Source of the DNA: JADFGZ01 sp965222345
Lineage (GTDB): Bacteria; Acidobacteriota; Terriglobia; 2-12-FULL-54-10
Direction: 5' to 3'
DNA: 64,000 nucleotides
Assembly (NCBI GenBank): GCA_965222345.1
Contig: CBDCTS010000004.1
Coordinates: forward strand, 558,001 to 622,000
Part shown: positions 7,899 through 16,923 of the stretch, in pieces
How positions within the stretch are numbered: position 1 is the first letter of the stretch
How the letters are laid out: each line of letters starts with the position of its first letter
The notes under the pieces: model-generated
Seen by the model: only the letters and a program-made list of their open reading frames with translations
Database searches by the model: none
Told to the model about the DNA's origin: nothing
Made by a program: the position numbers and the translations under genes

Positions 7899-9542
7899 GT
7901 GTTCCTAGAAACCCGGCTCACCCGCGCACTCATTGATAAATACAGCGCATCCGGCCACTGGAAGAACCGCGTTCTGCATGATTACTTCCTGCAGCACGCT
8001 ATGAATACTCCAGAAAAGATTGCCGTAGCGGATCGTAAATCGCGGTACTCGTACCGTCAACTGGTTGATCTATCAGACCGCATCGCACTGGGTTTTCTCG
8101 AATTGGGCATTCGACCAAGCGATGTAGTGAGCGTCCAGTTGCCCAACTGGAACGAATTCCCAATTATCGCTCTGGCCCTGGAGCGAATCGGCGGCGTAAT
8201 CAACCCGATATCCCCATTAATGCGTGAGCGGGAAGTTTCAGGAATGCTTTCCGTCGCCCGGTCGCGGGCTTTGATCGTACCGGATGCATTCAAAGGTTTT
8301 ATTCACGCTGCTATGGCATTGGAATTGCGGTCAGAAAGTCCTGATCTTGACCACGTTATCGTTGTCGGTGGAACCGTACCGGAGGGCTGCATCCGCTGGG
8401 CTGACTTCGTAGACACTGCCTGGGAAAGAAAGCTCGACAAGCGATGTCTCGACTTCTTACAGCCGGATCCGAACGCAGTGGTGATGCTGGCGTTCACTTC
8501 CGGGACGACGGGAGAGCCCAAGGGGGTCCTGCAAACACATAATACGCTCATCACAATGGTGGATTCGTCGATTCGGCGGCAGAAGCTGCGTTCAGACGAA
8601 ATTGTGCACATGGCATCGACCGTCGGACATGGCGTGGGCTACTACTGGGGAGTCCGTATGCCGTTACAAGTCGGCGGGACCGCCGTGTATCAGGATGTGT
8701 GGGATGCGTCGGAGGCCGTTCGTCTTTTCGAAGCCGAGCGGGTGACGTATACGAGTGGTTCGACGGCTATGTTCGTTGATCTGCTCAACTTGCCGGATCT
8801 AGCATCGTACGACCTCAGCTCCCTTCGTCTTAGCCAGTGTGGTGGAGCGAACATCCCTCCTTCATTGGCAGCGGAGGTGGTGAACCGCCTCCCAGGGCGG
8901 CTGTGCCCCCTGTGGGGGATGACGGAGATGGGCGTCTGCACGGGGACTGATGAATCCTCACCGATTGAAAAGGTCGTGTCCACTGATGGCTCCCCGCAAC
9001 CTGAAGTGGAACTCAAAATTGTGGACGGGGAGGGGCGTGACCTGCCACCCGGGCAGGAAGGCGTGCTGCTGGCCCGAGGGCCGTTCAACTTCGTGGGATA
9101 CATCCAGGGCCGCGAGTTCACGAACCCCTTTTTCCGAGAAGACGAGTGGTTTGATACCGGCGACCTCGCCCATCTGGACAGAGATGGCTACCTCCGGATA
9201 ACCGGGAGGATGAAGGACATCATCGTGCGCGGGGGCGAAAACGTTCCGGTCAAAGAGATTGAGGATATCCTCTTTCAGCACCCAAGAATTCTCGACGTAG
9301 CGATTGTGGCGATGGCGGATAATCGATTAGGAGAGAAGGCCTGTGCGTGTATTGTTCCACGACACAAGCAACACCTGGGCCTGACTGAAGTGAGAGAGTT
9401 CTTGGCTGGCCAGAAAGTGGCGCGACCGTTTTGGCCGGAGCGCGTGGAATTGTATAGCGAGTTACCGCGGACACTGAGTGGCAAGATACAGAAGTTCGCC
9501 TTGCGAGCCGATGTTGCTCAGCATATTCGGGAAGGCGTGTAA
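7899..9542 (+). CDS. Acyl-CoA synthetase (AMP-forming)
   Basis: A 547-residue ANL-superfamily ligase: P-loop LAFTSGTTGEPKG near residue 200, LWGMTE adenine-binding motif, GDLAHLDRDGYLRITGR hinge, IIVRGGENVPVKEIED, and the catalytic Lys motif TLSGKIQKF near the C-terminus. It adenylates a carboxylic acid and forms the CoA thioester. GTG 7899 is preceded by a purine-rich AGGAGA. Its place suggests activation of the acid imported by the following symporter. Specificity (long-chain, bile-acid-like or aromatic) cannot be assigned. Confidence 0.85.
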   Translation: MFLETRLTRALIDKYSASGHWKNRVLHDYFLQHAMNTPEKIAVADRKSRYSYRQLVDLSDRIALGFLELGIRPSDVVSVQLPNWNEFPIIALALERIGGVINPISPLMREREVSGMLSVARSRALIVPDAFKGFIHAAMALELRSESPDLDHVIVVGGTVPEGCIRWADFVDTAWERKLDKRCLDFLQPDPNAVVMLAFTSGTTGEPKGVLQTHNTLITMVDSSIRRQKLRSDEIVHMASTVGHGVGYYWGVRMPLQVGGTAVYQDVWDASEAVRLFEAERVTYTSGSTAMFVDLLNLPDLASYDLSSLRLSQCGGANIPPSLAAEVVNRLPGRLCPLWGMTEMGVCTGTDESSPIEKVVSTDGSPQPEVELKIVDGEGRDLPPGQEGVLLARGPFNFVGYIQGREFTNPFFREDEWFDTGDLAHLDRDGYLRITGRMKDIIVRGGENVPVKEIEDILFQHPRILDVAIVAMADNRLGEKACACIVPRHKQHLGLTEVREFLAGQKVARPFWPERVELYSELPRTLSGKIQKFALRADVAQHIREGV

Positions 9543-9656
9543 GCGAAGAGCGTGTGTGCAAGGGAAGCGAACTGCTGCATTCCCTTCCCTTGCGATTGAA
9601 CATTTTGCTGTTCGTTCTGTTTGCGGGGCGGAAACGGGCGAAGAAGGGGATCGAAA

Positions 9657-11132
9657 TTGAATCAGAAGACAGCGATTCTCCTCCTGGAGCTGGGCGCCTT
9701 CGTGGCTGTCTTCTTGTATTTTGGCTATGTGGGTTGGAAGAGGAGCCGAGGCCTAGCCGGCTATTTCGTTGCGGACCGACGGATCGGACCGGTTTTCGCG
9801 TTCCTCACCTACAGTGCCACCCTCTTCAGCGCCTTCGCCCTGGTGGGCATGCCAGCCTTTTTCTACACTCACGGCATCGGTTCGTGGGCGTTCATCGGCT
9901 TCGCCGACGTCTTCCAGGCGGTGCTGATTTACTACTTTGGTCGGAAATTCTGGCTGCTGGGAAAAAAGTTTAATTTTGTCACGCCGACCGAGTTCCTACG
10001 GTATCGCTACAACAGTATCTCCGTGATGGTTCTCGGCGTCCTGATCAGTTTTGTATTTCTACTGCCGTACGTGGCGACACAGGTTGTCGGCATCGGGAAA
10101 ATCGTCGAAACAACCTCCGGAGGAGAACTTCCCTATCTTCCCACCTCGTTGGCCTTCCTAGCCATCGTACTGGTCTACACGAGCATGGGTGGGATGCGAG
10201 CGGTTGTCTGGAACGACGCCGTCCAGGGAGTGCTTCTCTTCATCATGAGTTTCACGATTGCCCTGGTCTTCCTCTTTGCCAACTGGAGCAGTCCGGAAGC
10301 GATGTTCCGGACCGTGGAGCAAACCGAACCGGCCTTGCTCTCGGTCCCGGGCCCGCAGAACTATTTCACGTATCCGATCATGATCTCTTACTTCTTTATG
10401 ATTATCTGCATTCCCATCACTCAGCCACAGATGTCCACCCGGTTCTTCATTCCGCGCTCGGTGCAATCCATGCGGTTCATGATGGCAGCCACACCGGTCT
10501 ATGCCTTCCTGATGCTGATACCGGCGATGATCCTGGGCCTGGGCGCCGCCGCCGTCTTCCCGAACCTAGCCTCCGGCGATATGGTCCTGGGGCAGATCCT
10601 GAGCAGTCATGTTTCAGCGGTTTTGGCTGGTTTGGTGATCTGTGGTGTTGTGGCGGCGTCGATGTCAACAGTGAGCGGGCAATTGCTGGCTTTAGGATCG
10701 CTGGTGGCAAAAGACCTGTACTTGAACATGCGGCGCGATTGGCGGCCGAGTGATGCGGCTCAAGTATGGGTAGGACGATTGGCTGTGATGCTGGCAGCGG
10801 GTATCGCGATTTTACTGAGCATCCGTCCCCCCCAGTTGATCGTAGAGCTTGCCATTGACTCCTTTGCCGGCACCATGCAACTGGCGCCGGCATTTGTCGG
10901 CGGGCTTTACTGGAAGCGAGCAAACAGGACAGGAGCGCTGGCAAGCATGGCTGTCGGCACGGTGGTCTTTTCCTTCACGAACTGGGCTCTGGACGCGCCT
11001 CTGCTGGGAGGCCTTCATCCTGGTCTGCTGGGTCTGGTGGCCGGAACGGGGGTCTTCGTGATCGGCAGTCTGGTGAGGTCGGCTTCAGTCGAAGAAGAAA
11101 AGCGAGCAGAAGCAATAGTGACAATCACATAG
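9657..11132 (+). CDS. Sodium/solute symporter (SSS) family transporter
   Basis: About 13 hydrophobic helices; LSYSATLFSAFALVGMP-like segment near residue 50, YFVADRRIG, FLLPYVATQVVGIGKIV and VVAASMSTVSGQLLALGS, which fits the SSS sodium-site helix. The family takes up acids, sugars or amino acids with Na+. TTG 9657 is chosen because AAGAAGGGG lies 6-8 bases upstream and it starts just before the first helix; an earlier TTG-type start would add a basic, non-membrane leader. It is last in the same-strand cluster and probably imports the substrate. Confidence 0.8.
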   Translation: MNQKTAILLLELGAFVAVFLYFGYVGWKRSRGLAGYFVADRRIGPVFAFLTYSATLFSAFALVGMPAFFYTHGIGSWAFIGFADVFQAVLIYYFGRKFWLLGKKFNFVTPTEFLRYRYNSISVMVLGVLISFVFLLPYVATQVVGIGKIVETTSGGELPYLPTSLAFLAIVLVYTSMGGMRAVVWNDAVQGVLLFIMSFTIALVFLFANWSSPEAMFRTVEQTEPALLSVPGPQNYFTYPIMISYFFMIICIPITQPQMSTRFFIPRSVQSMRFMMAATPVYAFLMLIPAMILGLGAAAVFPNLASGDMVLGQILSSHVSAVLAGLVICGVVAASMSTVSGQLLALGSLVAKDLYLNMRRDWRPSDAAQVWVGRLAVMLAAGIAILLSIRPPQLIVELAIDSFAGTMQLAPAFVGGLYWKRANRTGALASMAVGTVVFSFTNWALDAPLLGGLHPGLLGLVAGTGVFVIGSLVRSASVEEEKRAEAIVTIT

Positions 11133-11218
11133 GAGGAAAGACAATTCATGACCTAAGCGAAATGTTTGACGTCATGCAAGGGCTCGACAGCCATAGCCAC
11201 TGCTGAATCCCAATCCAT

Positions 11219-12895
11219 TCAAGGCCCTTGGAGTTGCTCTCTAAACTCAACGAATGTCGGGTGCATGAGCTTCTCATAGCTTTCTAAAAGTCCGGTCGCA
11301 AAGCTCTTCTCGACCCAGGTGATCCTGCCTCCCAGTAGGGTCATCAGGACTTTGATATCGTGAATCTGCTTCTCTGGAACAGAAAAGTAATCCTTGTCCA
11401 GAACCATCAAATCCGTCAAGTAGCCGGGTTTGAGGTTGCCAATCACGGACTCGCGCATCAGGTACCTGGCGCCCCAGGTGGTCACTGTCTTCAGCGCTGT
11501 TGTCCTGTCTACTGCCTCCTTCGCGTTATATATTTTCCCTCGAAAGTTCCTGGTAACTAAAAATTCGACCTCTTCAAAATATGGATGATCGGGAGTGGGT
11601 ATCCTGTCCAGATTAACCGTTACCGGAATACCATTCTTGACGAAGCTATTGATCAAGAACAGCCATTCTTCCGACTCCGGACCAAACATTTCAAGAATCT
11701 GTTCCCCCTGATAGATGTAGAGGGGCGTCACGGCGGGGATCATGCCAAAGTCTTTCAGCTTCTCAATTTGATCGGGTCTGGCAAGGATCACATGATCAAA
11801 AGTGATTCTCAGCTTTCTCACCTCTTCTATGGTCAATTTCCCGATCTTCATTCCTTCGAGCACTGCTTCCAGGAGGAAATCGAGGGTCATGTCCGCAGAA
11901 CCGTGTATTCCGGAGACCCTGACGCGGTTCGCAACCATCCGGACAATGCCTTCTCTCATCTGAGTGCCCGGTTCCAGGCCGCAGTAAGGAGAAAATGAGT
12001 GGTTGGATTCTTCCCGAAAGCGGGCCGACGTGCAGAAGACCTGGGCGTAAGGCAAGTCAGGAGGACCTTCTGCGCCGACTCCGATATTCCAGAACAGCTC
12101 GTTGCCAATATTGTTGAAGTCGCCCACCAGAGAAAAGGCGCGAGGAGCTTCGTCGGTGCCCAGCAACCGCCGCATCAAGTGGTGGGACCACCCGTACCGG
12201 AGCGGTGCTTCTCCCGTTCTGGCCAGTTCGGCCTGTGCGGAAAGGTCGGTTGGATAATCAATTCTTCCGGCGATGCTGGTAGCGCCATATCGGGCGATTT
12301 CCAGCATGACATACTTCAGGCTTTGCTGGAAAGCCTCGAAGTTTCGCGCACCAATGACTTGGATTCCCGCGTAGAGACGCATGGATACAGCCCAGGATGG
12401 GTTGCTGCCATTTTGTTCCAGATCTTCAAACAAAGCCGCCATGTAGGGGTCTGGATCGCTTTCGCGAATGGCCTCCAGTCCCGCTGTATTCATCGTTATC
12501 GGATTCGGAATGAAATCCGCAACGACCAGTACTGAATTATCCGGCACAACTCGATCCAGCCAATCCTTATTGATGACTTCCCCAATGAGGTTCTTGCCTT
12601 GGCGGGTCACAGTGGCGAGAATCCATTTGTCTTTTCCAGGCCCCAGTTCCGCCGCCGCACTTTTCAACCGGGCTTCCAGGCTCTGGGCAATTTCTGCCGG
12701 AGGGTTCTCCAGCACCGGCCCCCACCCATAGAAGATATCCGGGCGGTTTTCTCGGATCTCGTCATCCGGTCCAGGGACAAAGATGAGTTTGACGTTGGAG
12801 AAGAAAGTGTCATACCGGAAGTAATGAATCCACTCATGAGGATGGTTATGGTTGTCCACAAAACCCGGCAAGACCGTTTTGCCCTTCAAGTCCAT
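11219..12895 (-). CDS. YtcJ-like amidohydrolase, probably 5'-truncated
   Basis: It begins at DLKGKTVLPGFVDNHNHPHEW, the first metal-binding segment of YtcJ/formamide-deformylase-like amidohydrolases (HxH at NHNH). It continues with GIHGSADMTLDFLLEA, ITFDHVI and a C-terminal ATTWGARYLM-like region with GNLKPGYLTDLMVLD. Normal members have 60-80 residues before this motif, forming part of the beta-sandwich. Here the frame reaches a stop 17 codons upstream of the ATG, and an IS6 element lies within 110 bases. The 5' end is probably lost, so activity is doubtful. Confidence 0.7.
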   Translation of the reverse strand: MDLKGKTVLPGFVDNHNHPHEWIHYFRYDTFFSNVKLIFVPGPDDEIRENRPDIFYGWGPVLENPPAEIAQSLEARLKSAAAELGPGKDKWILATVTRQGKNLIGEVINKDWLDRVVPDNSVLVVADFIPNPITMNTAGLEAIRESDPDPYMAALFEDLEQNGSNPSWAVSMRLYAGIQVIGARNFEAFQQSLKYVMLEIARYGATSIAGRIDYPTDLSAQAELARTGEAPLRYGWSHHLMRRLLGTDEAPRAFSLVGDFNNIGNELFWNIGVGAEGPPDLPYAQVFCTSARFREESNHSFSPYCGLEPGTQMREGIVRMVANRVRVSGIHGSADMTLDFLLEAVLEGMKIGKLTIEEVRKLRITFDHVILARPDQIEKLKDFGMIPAVTPLYIYQGEQILEMFGPESEEWLFLINSFVKNGIPVTVNLDRIPTPDHPYFEEVEFLVTRNFRGKIYNAKEAVDRTTALKTVTTWGARYLMRESVIGNLKPGYLTDLMVLDKDYFSVPEKQIHDIKVLMTLLGGRITWVEKSFATGLLESYEKLMHPTFVEFREQLQGP

Positions 12896-13004
12896 GACCG
12901 ACGTCTGCGATCCTGTCCCTGGCGAATTGCTAGTTTACGGCCTAATTCCTGGGTTTAGCGGTTCTTGCTAAGATGCTGAGATGCGCAATCTCGTTATCCT
13001 TTTT

Positions 13005-13795
13005 GGTATTGTCAATTTAACGGGTGCAAGTCAGAGGGAGAGCAGACGTGCCCAGATTAGGCCGCTGTCACCGCTGCCCAGGTGGTGAAAGATCGCGCTC
13101 GTAACAGGCGGTAATGCACCGCCCTGAGCCGATGCCTTCCCAACCGGAACAGATTCTGAATCACACCGTGAACATGTAAGAATCGCTGAGCTTGGTTCGG
13201 TGATTTGAAGCGTCGCATCTGACGCTCCCGTTGTCGTGTGGGTTGATGGGATACCTCAGCCCGATTATTCGCGTATCGTTCCGAGTCGTGAGTGACTAAG
13301 GGCATGACGTCTCGGTGTGCGACGCGGTAGCTTCCCAGCTTGTCGGTCACTAGTCGAAACGGTTCACGACGTTGACTTTTTAGAAGTCTTCGAAAGAATC
13401 GCCGAGCCGCAGCCGTGTTCCGACGAGGCTGGACGAGAATGTCGATCACATCACCGTCCTGATCGACCGCGCGCCACAGATACTGGCGCTTTCCGTTGAT
13501 CGAGACGAAGAGTTCGTCCAGATGCCACGTGTCGCCGAGTCGGCCTTGACGACGCTTCAAGCGGCGCGTGTACTGGATTCCGAATTTCATCGACTACTGT
13601 CGGATCGTTTCATAGGTCACGTCGACACCGCGCTCAACGAGCATTTCTTCGACTTCCCGGAGGCTGAGACTGAATCGATAGTAGAGTCAAACGGCGTGGC
13701 TGATGACTTCAGGTGGAAAGCGATGCCTAGAGTAGCGGGATCGACGGGTTTTCATCCCGACATTGTGCCATGCGGTGAGTTAACCTGACAGTGCC
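13005..13795 (-). mobile_element. IS6-family insertion sequence, dead copy
   Basis: A 791-bp element bounded by GGTATTGTCAATTTAAC and the reverse complement of GGCACTGTCAGGTTAAC. The same terminal inverted repeat bounds the IS6 copy at 48809-49605 and five 130-131-bp miniature elements. Confidence 0.85.
13057..13755 (-). pseudogene. IS6-family transposase with two in-frame stops
   Basis: The DDE domain is clear: TWHLDELFVSINGKRQYLWRAVDQDGDVIDI, LVTDKLGSYRVAHR and NNRAEVSHQPTRQRERQMRRFKS. The N-terminal zinc-finger/HTH part HRFPPEVISHAV-LYYRFSLSLREVEEML is interrupted by TGA, and IRQ-SMKF by TAG. Compared with the intact copy at 48849, both stops replace Trp (AVWLYHRF and IRYWCQKF). The tail extends a few residues beyond the other copy. 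Confidence 0.9.
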
Positions 13796-13823
13796 CACGG
13801 GCGTGTGTGACATAATTGGTGCG

Positions 13824-14720
13824 ATGGGCACCGCCAAGGGCGAATCGAGTCGGCGACAAGGACATCGGCGCAGCGTCGCCGCTCCGGCACTCCTAGCGGT
13901 GGCCTTGCTCGCCGCGGCCGCCGCGCTCGTCGTCTGGTCAATGTCGCCGGCACGCACCCTCGGGCAGCTGGAGCACGAGGAGGTGTCGGCCTTTTCCCAC
14001 ATCCGTGTCCGCCGCGGCGGCGACGTCCGCACGCTGACTTTCGTGCAAGACAACGGCCAGGAAGTCGTGCAGAGCCGCGTCAATTTGGCGGCGCCCCACA
14101 CCTTGGTTTCGCCGTACGCACGCGCCATGTTCGCCAGCTACCTGTACCAGCCTCAGCCGCGTCGCGTGCTCATCGTCGGCCTAGGCGGCGGCGCGATGGT
14201 TCGCTTCCTGACCCATCACGAACCGCAAGTACACATCGACGCGGTCGAGATCGATCCCGCTGTCGTCCGGCTCGCGGACGAGTACTTCGGCGTGCGCTCC
14301 GGCAGGAACGTCCGCGTGCATGCCACCGACGGGGTGGCGTTCGTAGAGTCCACCGCGGACAGCTACGACCTGATCTTCATGGACGCGTTTCTGCGTCCGT
14401 CGAGCGACACCGACACCACCGGCGTGCCGACGCGTCTCAAGACGCAGGCGTTTCTAGGCCGCCTGAAGCAGGCGCTTGCCCCCGGCGGCGTCGTTGCGTT
14501 CAATGTCAACGAACACGACAGCATGGCCGACGACATCGCTGTGGTCGCGGCTGTGTTCGACCACGTCGCGGTCTACCGCTGTCCTCCTGCGGACAATAGG
14601 GTGGTCATCGCCTCCGAGGGCGGCACAACGGACGACGAAATGCGCGCCCGTACCGGTGCGCTCGACGCGCGCTTCGGGGGAGCGCTGTCGTTCGCCGATG
14701 TTCTGCGGAACCGCGAATAG
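13824..14720 (+). CDS. Spermidine-synthase-like methyltransferase-fold protein, membrane-anchored
   Basis: About 298 residues. An N-terminal hydrophobic helix (about residues 20-42) precedes a polyamine-synthase-like Rossmann domain. It has VLIVGLGGGAMVRFLTH, AVEIDPAVVRLADEYF, the acidic loop VHATDGVAFVES and DLIFMDAFLR. The canonical aminopropyltransferase D in GGGDG reads GGGAM, so polyamine synthesis is uncertain. Composition is visibly richer in G+C than its neighbours. It lies between an IS6 copy (ends 13795) and a miniature IS6-ended element (14811), suggesting an imported block. ATG 13824 is used because further upstream the frame enters the IS6 end. Confidence 0.7.
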   Translation: MGTAKGESSRRQGHRRSVAAPALLAVALLAAAAALVVWSMSPARTLGQLEHEEVSAFSHIRVRRGGDVRTLTFVQDNGQEVVQSRVNLAAPHTLVSPYARAMFASYLYQPQPRRVLIVGLGGGAMVRFLTHHEPQVHIDAVEIDPAVVRLADEYFGVRSGRNVRVHATDGVAFVESTADSYDLIFMDAFLRPSSDTDTTGVPTRLKTQAFLGRLKQALAPGGVVAFNVNEHDSMADDIAVVAAVFDHVAVYRCPPADNRVVIASEGGTTDDEMRARTGALDARFGGALSFADVLRNRE

Positions 14721-14810
14721 CGCGTACGCCGGCGTGGCGGCCGCCATGAGCCGCCGGAAGGACTGCTACTCACGAGGAGGTAGAGTGCGCCTGCTGCCTA
14801 GCCCGCCGAG

Positions 14811-14941
14811 GGCACTGTCAAGTTAAGCAGTTTGGCGACATTCTCGCAGCCTGCCGCAGACGATAGATCATTGATTCCAAGCCGCAGATTTAGCGGCACC
14901 CTTACGCAAACCGGGCGGACTCTGCTTAACTTGACAGTACC
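14811..14941. mobile_element. Miniature IS6-ended element (MITE 1, 131 bp)
   Basis: GGCACTGTCAAGTTAAGCAG at the left and the reverse complement of GGTACTGTCAAGTTAAGCAG at the right. The interior has no coding sequence and differs from the other copies. Confidence 0.85.
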
Positions 14942-14965
14942 GGTATCTGTCCCGAATTTTCGCCG

Positions 14966-16123
14966 TCAGCTCCCCGCCACCGGTTCCAGCCTGAAGACCT
15001 CGGTGAGCGCTCCGTCTTCACCGTCGATAGCCACGTAGATGTAGCCGTCCAGTCCCTGCCGGACGTCGCGAATACGACCGATCCCACGCAGTATGGTTTC
15101 TTCGTGAACCACGGCCGAACCCTCCATCACAAGGCGTACTACCTGCTGGCCTGCCAACCCGCCAGCCAGGATGTTCCCCTTCCATTCGGGAAAGTGGTCT
15201 CCCATGTATACCATCAACCCGGACGTCGCTATGGACGGAACCCAGAAATGCACCGGCGATTCCATTCCCTCGCGAAGCGTACCTTCGTGGATGGCCAAGC
15301 CAGTGTTGTAGTTCACACCATAGCCAACAACCGGCCAACCATAATTAGCACCAGGTCGCAAGAGGTTGAGCTCGTCGCCCCCCTGGGGCCCATGCTCGGT
15401 GATCCACACGTCCCCGGTGTCGGGGTGGATCACCAGTCCTTGCGGGTTCCGGTGTCCGTAGGTCCAGATCCCGGGCAGAACGCCTTGTCTGTCAACGAAA
15501 GGATTGTCCGCCGGGACGCGTCCGTCCTCATGCAGCCGGACAACCACCCCATGGTGGTTTGAAAGATCCTGGGCGGGGTGCCTCTCAAGATCGCCCGTCG
15601 CGCGCACCTGACGCTCGCCGACAGTAACGAAGATGTAGCCGTTACCGTCGAAAGCCAGCCGCGAGCCATAGTGCCCGCGTCCGCGCGTCTGGGCCTCGAA
15701 AATCTCTTCGACTCCTGTCAGGCGATTGCCCTCGAAGCGACCGCGAGCAACGGCTGTCGTCGATTCGCCACCGGGCAGAGGTTTAGAGAAAGTCAAGTAA
15801 AGCAGCCGATTCGAGGAAAAGTCTGGATGCGCTACGACATCGAGCAGCCCGCCCTGCCTCCGTGCAAAGACTTCCGGAACTCCCGACACCGGCTCGGCGA
15901 GGAACTGCCCGCCCCGAACAATGCGCAGCCGTCCCGGCTTCTCGGAAATCAGTATGTCTCCGTCGGGAAGAAACGCTATGGCCCAGGGGTTCGCCAGCCC
16001 CTCCGCCACCGTCACCAAGCGGTAGTCGTGGTAGGCGGTCCGCATCACGGGGGACTGGGCGGAGGCCGTGATCGCGGCCACGAACACGACTGAAATCGCT
16101 AGCTTCAGGGATTTTCGATTCAT
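14966..16123 (-). CDS. PQQ-type soluble aldose sugar dehydrogenase
   Basis: A 385-residue six-bladed propeller of the YliI/Asd family. Signal peptide at residues 1-22 (ending ASAQ); blade motifs LANPWAIAFLPDGDILISEKPGRLRIV, GGLLDVVAHPDF, WTYGHRNPQGLVIHPDTGDVWITEHGPQGGDELNLL, GANYGWPVV and GLAGQQVVRL. The HGP/GGDE region supplies Ca and PQQ ligands in relatives. It oxidises free aldoses in the periplasm; the electron acceptor is unknown. MNRKSLK gives a good basic signal start. Its 3' end lies 24 bases from MITE 1 and is intact. Confidence 0.9.
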   Translation of the reverse strand: MNRKSLKLAISVVFVAAITASAQSPVMRTAYHDYRLVTVAEGLANPWAIAFLPDGDILISEKPGRLRIVRGGQFLAEPVSGVPEVFARRQGGLLDVVAHPDFSSNRLLYLTFSKPLPGGESTTAVARGRFEGNRLTGVEEIFEAQTRGRGHYGSRLAFDGNGYIFVTVGERQVRATGDLERHPAQDLSNHHGVVVRLHEDGRVPADNPFVDRQGVLPGIWTYGHRNPQGLVIHPDTGDVWITEHGPQGGDELNLLRPGANYGWPVVGYGVNYNTGLAIHEGTLREGMESPVHFWVPSIATSGLMVYMGDHFPEWKGNILAGGLAGQQVVRLVMEGSAVVHEETILRGIGRIRDVRQGLDGYIYVAIDGEDGALTEVFRLEPVAGS

Positions 16124-16472
16124 CAGCAGCTCCTTCGGCCCGAAAGGCCGTACGAATCAAGGGCGGTTCACACACCCGTTCCGCCCGTCGGACGACCATT
16201 GTACATTAGCAAGTAGGAATTCGAGCCCATTCGGTGTTTGCGGTTCAGGACGGATGGAGCGAGCCCTTGATTCAGAAGGACACGGAAATTGCGTGACGCG
16301 CGACAGCTCTCTTCATCGGCTCGTTTGCGATCGAAATGGGCTGCAGGGCTGGGCCGCTGTTTTCAGCATCGCCCCTTAGACGGTGCGATCTTCTCTCCGG
16401 GAACCACCCATCATATTTTCAGTCCTAAGCCTTCGCGGCGGCGGTGCATAATTCGAATCCGGAGGAGACATC
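16124..16472. other. Intergenic stretch without a recognised gene
   Basis: I see no coding frame with a recognisable family. It should hold the promoter of the sugar dehydrogenase (leftward) and of the truncated terC (rightward). Confidence 0.4.
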
Positions 16473-16556
16473 ATGGATTGGCTGACGGACCCCTCGATCT
16501 GGATCGCGTTATTGACGCTGACGGCCCTGGAGATCGCACTCGGTACTCGGTTATAG
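16473..16556 (+). pseudogene. 5' fragment of a TerC-family membrane protein gene
   Basis: GGAGGAGACATC precedes ATG 16473, and the frame reads MDWLTDPSIWIALLTLTALE followed by IALG, the start of TerC/YgjT-like metal exporters. At the next conserved step (G-I-D-N) the sequence switches to IS3 OrfB C-terminal codons and stops. Only the first transmembrane helix remains. Confidence 0.65.
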
Positions 16557-16701
16557 GCCCCCAGCGCCGGGGTCCTATAACCCTGTCTTAAACCCAGTTT
16601 CACAGCCGCAGGCTGTTGACCGGCCCTTGGTTTTTTGATCCAACGGGAAGGTGAGTATTGCGGCAGAATCTGGAAGCTGGAGGAGGGGATTTTGCCGTGA
16701 A
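16546..16701 (+). mobile_element. Nested IS3 remnants (OrfB tail plus a left end)
   Basis: GYRPPAPGSYNPVLNPV encodes an IS3 OrfB C-terminus. It runs into TGACCGGCCCTTGGTTTTTT followed by GATCCA, the same end that precedes orfA at 45072 and 23310 (other strand). The start of an orfA leader follows and is cut by MITE 2. Confidence 0.65.
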
Positions 16702-16832
16702 GGTATTGTCAAGTTAAGGGAATTTACCTCATTATCGAGGAGAAAACGGTCTGCTCTGGAACGAAGAATCAACAACTTAGAGATCGCAATGAAGCACTCA
16801 CACGGGTCTTAAGCCGTTAACTTGACAGTGCC
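16702..16832. mobile_element. Miniature IS6-ended element (MITE 2, 131 bp)
   Basis: GGTATTGTCAAGTTAAGGG at the left, the reverse complement of GGCACTGTCAAGTTAACGG at the right. The interior is nearly identical to MITE 4 (21728-21858), so these two moved recently relative to the others. Confidence 0.9.
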
Positions 16833-16923
16833 CTCCGCCAGTGTGCACTCGCCTCTCTGGGGCAGCGGTCACGGGTAGAATCGCTCAACATATCAATTCG
16901 CAATGGACAGGAGTGGAGACAAG

